Shown: positions 1 to 6,578, numbered from the stretch's first letter. The stretch: DNA of 10,545 bases from Nitrospina sp. (GCA_004357365.1 SMVT01000175.1:1-10545); one strand, 5' to 3'. Made by a program: numbers and translations. The notes: a model not told the origin generated them from the letters alone.

Positions 1-1
1 C

Positions 2-1291
2 ATGATCACCACCGCGGAGCATGCCATGGCGTTGATGCTGAGCATGTCCCGCAACATCCCGGCGGCGAACGTTTCGCTCAAGCAGGACAAAAAATGGTCT
101 CCCAAAGCGTTTATGGGGGTCGAGCTGTACGGCAAAACGCTGGGCATTATCGGGCTGGGCCGCATCGGTTCGGTGGTGGCGGAGCGGGCCAAGGGATTTG
201 CCATGAAAGTGGTGGCGTACGATCCGTTTGTGGCCCCGGAACAGGCGGAGAAGATCGGGGTGGAGATGCTGGAGCTGACGGAATTGCTCCAGCGCGCTGA
301 TTTCATCAGTCTGCATTCGCCGAAAGTGGGCGACAAACCCCTTCTGGGCAAGAAAGAATTGAATGCCGTCAAGCCGGGGGTCCGCATCATCAATTGCGCG
401 CGCGGGGAATTGATCGACGAGGAGGCCCTGATCCAGGCCATCAAAGACGGCAAGGTGGCGCAGGCGGCGCTGGACGTCTTCTCCAAGGAACCGCTGGACC
501 CGGCCAGCCCGTTGCTGGGAGTGCCGGAGATCATCTGTACGCCGCATCTGGGCGCCTCGACCGGTGAAGCGCAGGACAAGGTGGCTATCGCCATTTGCGA
601 TCAATTGATCGATTTTCTGAAGTACGGAAGCATTCGCAATGCGGTGAACATGCCCTCGATCGACGAAGAAACGCTGAAACAGATTAAACCGTTTCTGGAA
701 CTGGCCCAGAACCTGGGACAACTGGCTTCGCAGTTGACCGAGGGTCCGCTGACCCGGGTCAAGGTTCAGTACAACGGGGAGGTGGCGAACCTCAACGTCC
801 AACCCATCACTATCTGCGTGCTGAAGGGCCTGCTGACCCGCGCCATCGAAGGGGTCAACATGGTCAATGCGCCGTTCATCGCCAAGGAGCGGGGCATCGA
901 GGTGCAGGAATTGAAGAGCAACGAGATCAAAGACTACACCAGCACCATCCAGGTGGAGGTGGTGACGAAAGAGGGCACCCGCGATATCACCGGCAGTATT
1001 TTCGGCAAGGGCGACCCGCGCATCGTGAAGATCGACGAATATTACTTTGAAGCGGTGATCTCCAAACACATGCTGATTTTGAGCAACAGGGACGTTCCGG
1101 GAGTCATCGGCAAGCTCGGAAACGTGTTGGGCAAGCACAACATCAATATCGCCGGGTTTCATCTGGGCCGCCTGAAAGAAAAGGGCAGCGCGGTGGCGGT
1201 GATCAATATTGATTCACCGCCGACCAGCGAAGCGTTGCGCGAGTTGCGGGAGACGCCCAACGTGCTGGAGGTGTATTCGGTGGTTCTCTAA
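2..1291 (+). CDS. serA: D-3-phosphoglycerate dehydrogenase, 5' end cut by window
   Basis: Oxidises 3-phosphoglycerate to 3-phosphohydroxypyruvate with NAD+, the first committed step of cytosolic serine synthesis. The visible 429 residues contain the Rossmann nucleotide motif GLGRIG (residues 51-56) and the family's three catalytic positions: Arg134 in NCARGE, Glu163 in DVFSKEP and His182 in TPHLGAS. An intervening (ASB) domain follows at about 225-345, and a C-terminal ACT domain at about 355-429, where serine binds in regulated members. This is the long PGDH form, normally about 525 residues, so roughly 95 N-terminal residues are missing. The ATG at position 2 is not the start: the TTAEH stretch normally lies well inside the substrate-binding/NAD domain boundary. 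The stop is TAA at 1289-1291. It is the only plus-strand gene and converges with all the others, so it is probably unrelated functionally to the DUF1566 array. Confidence 0.96.
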   Translation: MITTAEHAMALMLSMSRNIPAANVSLKQDKKWSPKAFMGVELYGKTLGIIGLGRIGSVVAERAKGFAMKVVAYDPFVAPEQAEKIGVEMLELTELLQRADFISLHSPKVGDKPLLGKKELNAVKPGVRIINCARGELIDEEALIQAIKDGKVAQAALDVFSKEPLDPASPLLGVPEIICTPHLGASTGEAQDKVAIAICDQLIDFLKYGSIRNAVNMPSIDEETLKQIKPFLELAQNLGQLASQLTEGPLTRVKVQYNGEVANLNVQPITICVLKGLLTRAIEGVNMVNAPFIAKERGIEVQELKSNEIKDYTSTIQVEVVTKEGTRDITGSIFGKGDPRIVKIDEYYFEAVISKHMLILSNRDVPGVIGKLGNVLGKHNINIAGFHLGRLKEKGSAVAVINIDSPPTSEALRELRETPNVLEVYSVVL

Positions 1292-1309
1292 CATCCTTAC
1301 CAAAAAAGC

Positions 1310-1345
1310 AAACCCGCTCCCTGACGGGAGCGGGTTTTTATTTTT
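1310..1345. terminator. Bidirectional rho-independent terminator between convergent genes
   Basis: A perfect 11-bp GC-rich stem (1311-1321 with 1326-1336, loop TGAC) is followed on the plus strand by a T-rich tract (1335-1345) and preceded by an A-run (1302-1307). It can therefore also stop minus-strand transcription. It lies 19 nt after the serA stop and about 50 nt past the stop of the minus-strand prolyl isomerase gene, so it probably insulates the two convergent units. Confidence 0.93.
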
Positions 1346-1386
1346 CAACATCCTCGCCGAACAGGTCCGGCGCCCTCATCCAAGGC

Positions 1387-1938
1387 TTACTTACTTTTCC
1401 CGACTTCATTTCTCTGCCCGAATACTGCGGCGATGACCTCGTTGACGACCTCCGCGCCTAAAATATTGTACACGGCATTGGCCGATTTAAAGTGGGCACT
1501 GGTGAATAGGCTCAACACTTTTTTGCTGGAATACCCGAGCATCATGAATTCGTGGGCGTAGTTTTCAGCCACCAGGCGCAGGGTTTTGTCGTCCGCGTCT
1601 TCGTCGCCAGTGGGCGGGCCTTCATCAGGATCGATATCCTCCTTGATTTCGTATATATAAACCAAATGCCAACCGAACTCGGTTTTAAGGGGTCCGACCA
1701 CATCCCCTTCCTGCGCGCTGAACGCGGCCACTTCAAAGGGACGGACCATGGCGCCTTTTCCAAACCAGCCGAGGTCGCCACCCCGTTTTTTGGAGGGACA
1801 TTCGCTGTACTGCTCGGCCAATTTGGCGAACTCTTCACCATCATCCAATTTCTGCTTTATTTCCTCCGCCAGCTCCTTGGCCGCAACCAGAATATGCCGG
1901 GCTTGAATTTTTTTGACTTTCTTGTCTGGATTGCCCAT
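1387..1938 (-). CDS. Cytoplasmic parvulin-type peptidylprolyl isomerase with unusual C-terminal extension
   Basis: Predicted to catalyse cis/trans isomerisation of peptidyl-proline bonds. The parvulin (rotamase) domain spans about residues 11-99, with ARHILV (His15), the CPSKKRGGDLGWFGKG block (Cys47) and FGWHL (His91) at the usual active-site positions. There is no signal peptide or membrane helix, unlike SurA/PrsA, so it should be cytosolic. After an acidic linker (about 102-117) comes a 65-residue helical-looking extension (about 118-183, with a FMMLG motif at 131-135) that I do not recognise; single-domain parvulins end near residue 95. I chose the ATG at 1938 because AGGAAAG lies just upstream; an in-frame TTG at 1971 has no such support. 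It is the last gene of the minus-strand run, 33 nt after the SEC-C gene, and reads towards the bidirectional terminator. Confidence 0.9.
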   Translation of the reverse strand: MGNPDKKVKKIQARHILVAAKELAEEIKQKLDDGEEFAKLAEQYSECPSKKRGGDLGWFGKGAMVRPFEVAAFSAQEGDVVGPLKTEFGWHLVYIYEIKEDIDPDEGPPTGDEDADDKTLRLVAENYAHEFMMLGYSSKKVLSLFTSAHFKSANAVYNILGAEVVNEVIAAVFGQRNEVGKSK

Positions 1939-1971
1939 AACTTTCCTGCCTTTATTTTGAATTGATATCAA

Positions 1972-2760
1972 TCAATTTAATTTCAGACCACAACATTTTT
2001 TGAATTTCTTGCCGGACCCGCAGGGACACATTTCATTGCGCTGTACCTTGTGGGTTTTGATATTCATCTTTGGCCCCGACTTCAACAATTCCTCTCCGAT
2101 CTGCTTGGCTTCCTTATAGCGTTTTTTAAGGATATCGTTGAAGTTGGGAATGAATTGGATACACCTCAGAAGGAGGTCGCTGTTGCCGGAATCGAGCTTG
2201 GCCTCCTCTTCCTCCCGTTTCTTTTCATTGAAATAATAGTTGTAAGAAAAAATAACCGGAGGCCGGTCATCGGCGGGATCAAACTTGTAAAACGCCAACT
2301 GAACGCTCCTATTGTCATTGCGCGGGTCCATCTCATAAGCGTCTTCCGTGAAATGTTTGTTCTCTTCGAATTTGAAATCCAGGGGTTGTTTTTCCCGCGG
2401 GAATATTTCCATGTAATTCACATAGCGTCCCGGCTCGAATATGAGATAAGACATGGGGGCTTTCTCTCCGTAGGCCTTGGCCTCCATGTATCTCTGCTTG
2501 AACAGGATGATCATCTCCTCGGTCACTTCTTCCATGAATTCCTTGAGGATCGCCTTTTGTCTTTCAGTCAGTTCCGGATGATTCGGCAGGTTTCCATGCA
2601 CTTTATTGAAATTCAGCAGGAAGGAAAACCGGTTGTTGTGGTCTTCCTTGTCACACAGGGAAATGGTGACATGATTGCAATCGCAAAAGGGATTGGTGCA
2701 ATAGTAGTCCTCCAGCACATAGAGGTGTTTGAAATCCTCTTCCTCAAACCGGTAGGTCAT
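1972..2760 (-). CDS. SEC-C motif protein, function unknown
   Basis: A 262-residue protein, predicted cytosolic. Its C-terminus (about 241-258) is a textbook SEC-C motif, C-P-C-G-S-G-K-K-F-K-K-C-C-G (Cys245, 247, 256, 257), the zinc-binding element first known from the SecA C-terminus, where it binds SecB and ribosomes. A second cysteine cluster near the N-terminus (Cys21, Cys26, Cys28, His30, Cys36) could bind another metal. The middle is charged, with no fold I can name. It sits between the last DUF1566 gene (81 nt upstream) and the prolyl isomerase gene (33 nt downstream), so cotranscription is likely. The ATG at 2760 is the first conventional start but lacks a well-spaced Shine-Dalgarno; a strong AAGGAG at 2816-2821 points instead to an in-frame ATC codon 16 codons upstream (2806-2808). 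Start uncertain. Confidence 0.85.
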   Translation of the reverse strand: MTYRFEEEDFKHLYVLEDYYCTNPFCDCNHVTISLCDKEDHNNRFSFLLNFNKVHGNLPNHPELTERQKAILKEFMEEVTEEMIILFKQRYMEAKAYGEKAPMSYLIFEPGRYVNYMEIFPREKQPLDFKFEENKHFTEDAYEMDPRNDNRSVQLAFYKFDPADDRPPVIFSYNYYFNEKKREEEEAKLDSGNSDLLLRCIQFIPNFNDILKKRYKEAKQIGEELLKSGPKMNIKTHKVQRNEMCPCGSGKKFKKCCGLKLN

Positions 2761-2815
2761 GACCGAGTTCAGGCTTTCCTGATTATTGACAATACTGTAT
2801 GCCTCGATGACGCTT

Positions 2816-2821
2816 CTCCTT
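2816..2821 (-). promoter_or_regulatory. Strong Shine-Dalgarno without a conventional start codon
   Basis: AAGGAG on the minus strand is followed after 7 nt by ATC (2808-2806), which is in frame with the SEC-C gene and separated from its first ATG (2760) by 16 open codons. The only Shine-Dalgarno-like match nearer that ATG, AGGAAAG, ends about 14 nt before it. Either translation starts at the rare AUC codon, or the start codon has been lost and a weaker site downstream is used. Confidence 0.45.
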
Positions 2822-2841
2822 CTTTACAAAAATAATTCCGG

Positions 2842-3273
2842 TTATTTCTCTTCTTCCGTCAGGGTCCGCACCGCCCGGATGCAATCCTTGGACGGATCGT
2901 CCCGGTTGTTGACGCTGGCATGCCCGTACCGGTAATAAAAGATCACCGCCCCGTTATGGGGTTTCAGGTCGCAGGTCCAAGTGGTATAGCCGCCTCCCGG
3001 CGAAAACGCCTGGTCAATATATATTTCAAACCGGTCGCAGTCGCGAATGGACGAATCCTCGCCAAACAGGCTTTCGGCTTCTTCCAGATTCGGCATGCGC
3101 CAGTCGCTGTAGCTGGCGAACTTGTTATTGTTCATCACCCGGACGTAATCCTCGGCCTTGAACCAGGTATAGAACATGCTCTGGTCCTGGAACCCGTCGG
3201 TTTGCTTCCACATCAAACCTTCTTCGGTATCCGTGACCGTGCCATCGCCGTTATCTTTAAATCGTTTTCCCAT
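2842..3273 (-). CDS. DUF1566 (Lcl C-terminal) domain protein, single domain
   Basis: A 143-residue protein consisting of almost nothing but one DUF1566 domain. Signature elements in order: DNGDGTVTDT (7-16), LMW (20-22), YSDWRMPN (55-62), IDQAF (86-90), GGGYTTW (93-99) and a terminal IRAVRT (132-137). There is no signal peptide, so it is predicted cytosolic. DUF1566 is a binding-type domain best known from the Legionella collagen-like adhesin; no catalytic activity is established, and none can be read here. I chose ATG 3273; a TTG at 3297 would overlap the previous gene's stop, but neither start has a strong Shine-Dalgarno. It lies 20 nt after the preceding DUF1566 gene in the same direction, so translation is probably coupled. 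Cysteines at 79, 101 and 131 are not shared with its neighbours. Confidence 0.9.
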   Translation of the reverse strand: MGKRFKDNGDGTVTDTEEGLMWKQTDGFQDQSMFYTWFKAEDYVRVMNNNKFASYSDWRMPNLEEAESLFGEDSSIRDCDRFEIYIDQAFSPGGGYTTWTCDLKPHNGAVIFYYRYGHASVNNRDDPSKDCIRAVRTLTEEEK

Positions 3274-3293
3274 CGACAGTGCCGCTCGTCCGA

Positions 3294-3755
3294 TCAAACT
3301 TTATTCATATCGCGAACCAGCCGGGTGGCTCCCCGCGAGACCCGATAAATATCATCGTACATCATTCCGCCTTTGCGGTAACCGAAGCGGACGGCCTGGA
3401 TTTTATTCCGCACCTCGCTGGTCCAGCATAAAAACCCGAACCCCCCGGGAAAAACGGAGGGGAGATAGGCCTCTTGCCCCATGGAATCCTTATTGACCTG
3501 GTTTTTGTGGTACAGGCTTTTCGCTTCTTCCAGCGTGGGAAGCCGCCAGTTGCTGTACCCGGCAAAATGAGACTGGCTCAATTCTTTCGCATAGTCGCGG
3601 GACTGAACCCAGTTGAGCCATTTCCCGGTCATCTGATAGGTATCCTGCTTGAGCCAAACCAGCTTGCGCTTGATATCGATCACGGTATTCTCATCATCCT
3701 CCGCAAACCGTTCCTGTACGGCTGCCGGGGTAGGCACGGAATCGGGGTCGCTCAT
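3294..3755 (-). CDS. DUF1566 domain protein, degenerate second half
   Basis: A 153-residue predicted cytosolic protein with one DUF1566 domain: TVIDIKRKLVW (24-34), GKWLNW (44-49), FAGYSNWRLPTLEEAKSLY (64-82) and a terminal TRLVRDM (144-150). The usual HIDPVF-GGGYTTW block is altered to a LPSVFPGGFGF-like version followed by CWTS (110-113), so the presumed ligand face differs from that of its neighbours. The ATG at 3755 is well supported by GGAGG about 10 nt upstream and by the ATGA overlap (3752-3755) with the stop of the preceding two-domain gene, a classic sign of translational coupling. Function unknown; assignment to the family is firm because of the W-R-L-P core and flanking pattern. 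Confidence 0.9.
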   Translation of the reverse strand: MSDPDSVPTPAAVQERFAEDDENTVIDIKRKLVWLKQDTYQMTGKWLNWVQSRDYAKELSQSHFAGYSNWRLPTLEEAKSLYHKNQVNKDSMGQEAYLPSVFPGGFGFLCWTSEVRNKIQAVRFGYRKGGMMYDDIYRVSRGATRLVRDMNKV

Positions 3756-4645
3756 GATTCTATTTCCTCCGGCAAAAGTGTCCGGACCGCGCGCACGCCG
3801 TGACTCCGCAATCCTTTTTGGTGGAATTTGTAATCCCCGCTGAAATAGTTGAACCGGACCGCAATGTTCTTATCGGTTTTGTGCAGGGTTTTGGTCCAGC
3901 TGGTTTGACCCGCGCCGGGAGGAAACGGCAAGACCAGATACAGGGTGTCGCCGTAGGAATCCGTTACGGGGTTGCTGAAATCATGAATGGTTTGCGCTTC
4001 TTTCCGCGTGGGCATTCTCCAGTTTGTGTAATCCCCGAATTCTTCCTTGTTGAGTATGCTGATATAAATCTTGGCTTCGGCCCAGCTGACCCATTTGTCC
4101 TTATCCAGATAGGAATCATCCAGTTTCCACATCAATCCCGTCTGCAGATCGCTGACGGTGCCCTTTTTATGATGGACATAACGTTCTTCCGGGGGCATTT
4201 GGGTTTCGGAGATGATGGTGCGGACGGGGCGGATGCCGCTGGGAAATCCTATATTTTCCCGGGCCATCCAGAATTCGTAATCCGCGCGGAAATCGTAACC
4301 CATCGCCGCCTTGGCGCCGCGGGTTTCGGTGGTCCAGGTGGTGTACCCGCACCCGGAGGTAAACACCGGATCGATATGGGTTTCACATCCCTCCATGTCG
4401 GTGTTGCTGAGTTCGGGATTGTACAGCTCGTGGGCTTCCCCTCTGTTGGGGAACCGCCAGTCCGAGTAACCGGCGAATTTTTGATCGTTGAGTTCCTGGA
4501 TATACTCCTGGCCCTGCCACCACGAAACCAGTTTGCCGAGTTTCACCCAGGTATCGTCCTTGGCCCACATCAGTTTTTTCCGGGTATCGGTCACCGTGCT
4601 GTCGCCGTTGTCGACAAATCTGGATTTGATTTTAGTTTCGCTCAT
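3752..4645 (-). CDS. Tandem two-domain DUF1566 protein
   Basis: A 297-residue protein with two consecutive DUF1566 domains and no signal peptide. Domain 1 (about 8-144) has VDNGDSTVTD (11-20), LMW (25-27), FAGYSDWRFPN (57-67), HIDPVF (90-95), GCGYTTW (98-104) and IRPVRT (138-143). Domain 2 (about 153-291) has KGTVSDLQTGLMW (161-173), WRMPT (209-213), a changed LVLPFPPGAGQTSW block (237-250) and VRAVRT (284-289). Either a two-copy fusion or an internal duplication produced it; the two halves are clearly diverged. The reading frame stays open about 100 codons further upstream (to about 4957), but that part overlaps the preceding gene and is low-complexity shadow sequence. ATG 4645, preceded by GAGGA and GAGG, starts 13 nt after the previous stop and gives the conserved N-terminus, so I chose it. 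Confidence 0.9.
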   Translation of the reverse strand: MSETKIKSRFVDNGDSTVTDTRKKLMWAKDDTWVKLGKLVSWWQGQEYIQELNDQKFAGYSDWRFPNRGEAHELYNPELSNTDMEGCETHIDPVFTSGCGYTTWTTETRGAKAAMGYDFRADYEFWMARENIGFPSGIRPVRTIISETQMPPEERYVHHKKGTVSDLQTGLMWKLDDSYLDKDKWVSWAEAKIYISILNKEEFGDYTNWRMPTRKEAQTIHDFSNPVTDSYGDTLYLVLPFPPGAGQTSWTKTLHKTDKNIAVRFNYFSGDYKFHQKGLRSHGVRAVRTLLPEEIES

Positions 4646-4658
4646 GATCCTCTTTTCC

Positions 4659-5168
4659 TCAGGTATTTCTCCTGCGGCCCACGGTTTTGACCGGGTCCTT
4701 CCGGACGATTCTGACGGACCCGAAAGCGTACTCATCGGCACTGACGATTTGCCCCTGAGCGAAATCGAACCGGGGCCGCCGGGTGGAGGTGTCCGCCATG
4801 GTCCACTCCATTTTAAAGGACCCTTCGGGAAACACGGAATCGATATGAACCGTTTCCCCGGTCTTGCCGGTGTTTTTCCTTTCTTCGCTGTAGAGGGTGG
4901 CCGCTTCCTCGCTGGTCGGCAGGCGCCAGTCTGAGAATCCGCCGATTTTACGGACATTCTTTCTTTCCGCGAAGTCCTTGGCTTCGTACCAATTGAAATA
5001 TTTTCCCTTGTCCTGCCAGGAATCCTTTTTCAGCCAGTACAATCCGGTTTCGGTGTCATGAATGACCAAGGGCCCGTGTTCCACGAACCGCTTGGGACCC
5101 TCCTCGATGACCTCCAGCTTGTCGGTTTGCTGTTTTTGAACAACCGGCTTGGTTTCCTCGTCCGCCAT
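4659..5168 (-). CDS. DUF1566 domain protein with charged N-terminal tail
   Basis: A 169-residue predicted cytosolic protein. A charged, glutamine-containing tail (about 1-27) precedes one DUF1566 domain: RFVEHGPLVIHDTETGLYW (27-45), GKYFNWYEAKDF (55-66), GGFSDWRLPTSEEAATLY (76-93), HIDSVF (108-113), EW (121-122) and SVRIVRK (151-157). The glycine triplet usual before the W is replaced by EGSFKMEW, and GTVTD is replaced by PLVIHD, so it is among the more divergent copies. It ends in a basic tail (RRRNT). I prefer ATG 5168, which has GGGAG 8 nt upstream, over ATG 5183, which lies directly in the TAATG overlap with the redoxin stop and has no such site. The next gene starts 13 nt after its stop. 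Confidence 0.88.
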   Translation of the reverse strand: MADEETKPVVQKQQTDKLEVIEEGPKRFVEHGPLVIHDTETGLYWLKKDSWQDKGKYFNWYEAKDFAERKNVRKIGGFSDWRLPTSEEAATLYSEERKNTGKTGETVHIDSVFPEGSFKMEWTMADTSTRRPRFDFAQGQIVSADEYAFGSVRIVRKDPVKTVGRRRNT

Positions 5169-5182
5169 AGCGTAATCTCCCA

Positions 5183-5398
5183 TTAATCGGTGTAACCGAT
5201 TTCGACGTTTCCTTCATCGACGTTGACAATCACCGGAATCACGTAATCCCCGTTGGAGTATTCCAGCATTTTCTCAAGCCCCTGCGGATTGTTTTCCACA
5301 TTGACATAGATAAAGGATTTGCACTGTTTTTTATAATCCTGACAGGCCTTGGTGGTGTAGGGGCAATCGTCTTTTCCGAAAATCATGTAATGACTCAT
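5183..5398 (-). CDS. Glutaredoxin-like CPYT protein, resembling the UXX-star family
   Basis: A 71-residue protein with a thioredoxin-fold pattern: beta-strand then GKDDCPYT (8-15, active-site Cys12), a helix with TTKACQDY, a cis-proline region VIP (53-55) and a final glycine-containing strand. It has a single active-site cysteine in CPYT rather than CPYC, as in monothiol glutaredoxins; Cys19 and Cys26 could act as resolving thiols. The GKD-x-C-P-Y-T...A...Y spacing and short length are as I recall for the UXX-star glutaredoxin-like family, in which the cysteine is often selenocysteine; here it is an ordinary Cys codon, no TGA. The likely role is thiol/disulfide exchange or deglutathionylation in the cytosol. 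ATG 5398 has GGGAG 9 nt upstream. It is embedded between DUF1566 genes, its stop lying 14 nt before the next gene's chosen start, so cotranscription is likely. Confidence 0.8.
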   Translation of the reverse strand: MSHYMIFGKDDCPYTTKACQDYKKQCKSFIYVNVENNPQGLEKMLEYSNGDYVIPVIVNVDEGNVEIGYTD

Positions 5399-5439
5399 GA
5401 CACTATCTCCCGCCAGCTTCCTATCCGGCAAAACAACCG

Positions 5440-6090
5440 TTAACCATCGAACTTTTTGCTCTCGGTCCGCCATTCGGGTTCCCAGGCCTCTTTCCGTTCC
5501 TCCCGAACGCACCGCACATGACAAAACTCGTTGTCCTTGTGGTCCCACATGTCGTTGCCGGTGACGTAACTGAACGTCATGGCGTATTGCTGATAGTCGG
5601 GTTTCTCTTCATAGGTCCAGGTGTTGTGCCCGCCGCCGGGTTCAAACAAAGGATCGATGTGAATCTCGGCGCCGTCCTTGTCCCGGTTGGACACGGAAAA
5701 CTCGAACAGCGATTTGGACTCCTCATGCCCGGGCAGCCGCCAATCATCGAAACCAGCGAATTTTTTCTCGTTCAATTCCTCGATATAATCGTTGGCTTCG
5801 AACCAGTTGATACCGTACTTGAAATCGGCGAAGGAGTCGCTTTTTTTCCACATCAGATTCGATTTGGAATCGCTGATGGTTTCGTTGCCGTTATCGACAA
5901 ATTGTGGACCTTCCGGCTCCTCCTCTTTTTCTTCCTCGACCTCCTCCCAATCGTCGTCGCCGATCCACTCACCGACGTCGAAGCTCTCTTCATCTTCGAA
6001 ATCGTCGTCGAGGGCGTCGGTCTTTTTCGCTTCCTCTTCGGGAGTTTCTTGTTTTTCGGACGGGTCGCCCTGGACTTCTTCTTTGGGCAC
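5440..6090 (-). CDS. DUF1566 domain protein with long acidic N-terminal region
   Basis: A 216-residue predicted cytosolic protein. Residues about 10-61 are an acidic, disordered-looking segment rich in Glu/Asp. One DUF1566 domain follows: FVDNGNETISD (64-74), LMW (79-81), FAGFDDWRLPGHEESKSLF (111-129), HIDPLF (144-149), GGGHNTW (152-158) and VRCVRE (192-197), then a charged tail to 216. I chose the GTG at 6090 because AAGGAG (6098-6103) is placed exactly 7 nt before it; the ATG at 6117 has no ribosome site and would put that Shine-Dalgarno inside the gene. The redoxin gene follows after 41 nt. Acidic tails of this kind often keep a protein soluble or provide an electrostatic interaction surface; which applies here cannot be told. 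Confidence 0.88.
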   Translation of the reverse strand: MPKEEVQGDPSEKQETPEEEAKKTDALDDDFEDEESFDVGEWIGDDDWEEVEEEKEEEPEGPQFVDNGNETISDSKSNLMWKKSDSFADFKYGINWFEANDYIEELNEKKFAGFDDWRLPGHEESKSLFEFSVSNRDKDGAEIHIDPLFEPGGGHNTWTYEEKPDYQQYAMTFSYVTGNDMWDHKDNEFCHVRCVREERKEAWEPEWRTESKKFDG

Positions 6091-6097
6091 GATGATT

Positions 6098-6103
6098 CTC
6101 CTT
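6098..6103 (-). promoter_or_regulatory. Shine-Dalgarno that decides a GTG start
   Basis: AAGGAG lies 7 nt before GTG 6090 on the minus strand, the ideal spacing. It fixes the start of the acidic DUF1566 gene at a GTG instead of the longer ATG reading from 6117. Confidence 0.8.
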
Positions 6104-6137
6104 ATCGCCGCGGTCATGAATGCGGCGGTTTATGATT

Positions 6138-6578
6138 TCAGGCGTCCCTCACCAGGCGGACCGAGGTGCCGGTGGTCGAGACTTGCTGGTCCACACACAC
6201 TTCCTTCAGGACCGGGAAATAACATTTCCAAGCGTAGGAGTCGTAACGGGTTTCCGAGGACCAGTAGCTCCATTCGCCGCCGGCTTGGTAGTTGGAAACG
6301 GCCCGCTTTTTTTTGGCGGGGAGGTTCATGAACAGCTTTTCATAAACCTCAGGAGTCTTGAGCAGGCCCCGAATTTCGCTTTTGGTGGGCAGGCGCCAGT
6401 CGTTCGCCCCCAGATAATCCTGCTCGTTACAGGCATCCCGGTAGGCATTGGCCTCATCCCAATTGAGCCACTTGCCCAATTCCTGCCGGGAATCCTTTTT
6501 GACCCAGATCAGATCTTCATCCACCTGGGTTACGGTTCCATCGCCATTAACCTGAAACAGTTTTTCTATTTCCGCCAT
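6138..6578 (-). CDS. DUF1566 domain protein of more canonical type, first gene of the nine-gene run
   Basis: A 146-residue predicted cytosolic single-domain protein: VNGDGTVTQVDEDLIW (10-25), GKWLNWDEANAY (35-46), GANDWRLPTKSEIRGLL (57-73), EWSYWSSETR (102-111) and TSVRLVRDA (138-146). It lacks the HIDPVF-GGGYTTW block shared by most neighbours and instead has the YWSS-type motif common in DUF1566 proteins generally, so it may be the least derived member here. I prefer ATG 6578; a TTG at 6602 is also in frame. Neither has a strong Shine-Dalgarno. It follows a 201-nt gap with a promoter candidate (6698-6726), which suggests it opens the operon ending at the prolyl isomerase. The next gene begins 47 nt after its stop. 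Confidence 0.88.
   Translation of the reverse strand: MAEIEKLFQVNGDGTVTQVDEDLIWVKKDSRQELGKWLNWDEANAYRDACNEQDYLGANDWRLPTKSEIRGLLKTPEVYEKLFMNLPAKKKRAVSNYQAGGEWSYWSSETRYDSYAWKCYFPVLKEVCVDQQVSTTGTSVRLVRDA

Noticed and set aside
3800..4690. A 296-codon plus-strand open frame opposite the two-domain DUF1566 gene
   Set aside because: It mirrors the repeated DUF1566 codons in antisense; composition is low-complexity and no motif is seen. The similar frame at 2050-2835 was rejected for the same reason.
4646..4957. N-terminal extension of the two-domain DUF1566 protein to 4957
   Set aside because: It lies inside the preceding gene in another frame, is rich in Arg/Pro/Ser as shadow frames are, and ATG 4645 has its own ribosome site and a conserved start.
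5183..5398. Selenocysteine in the redoxin
   Set aside because: The active-site codon is an ordinary cysteine codon and the frame contains no internal TGA.
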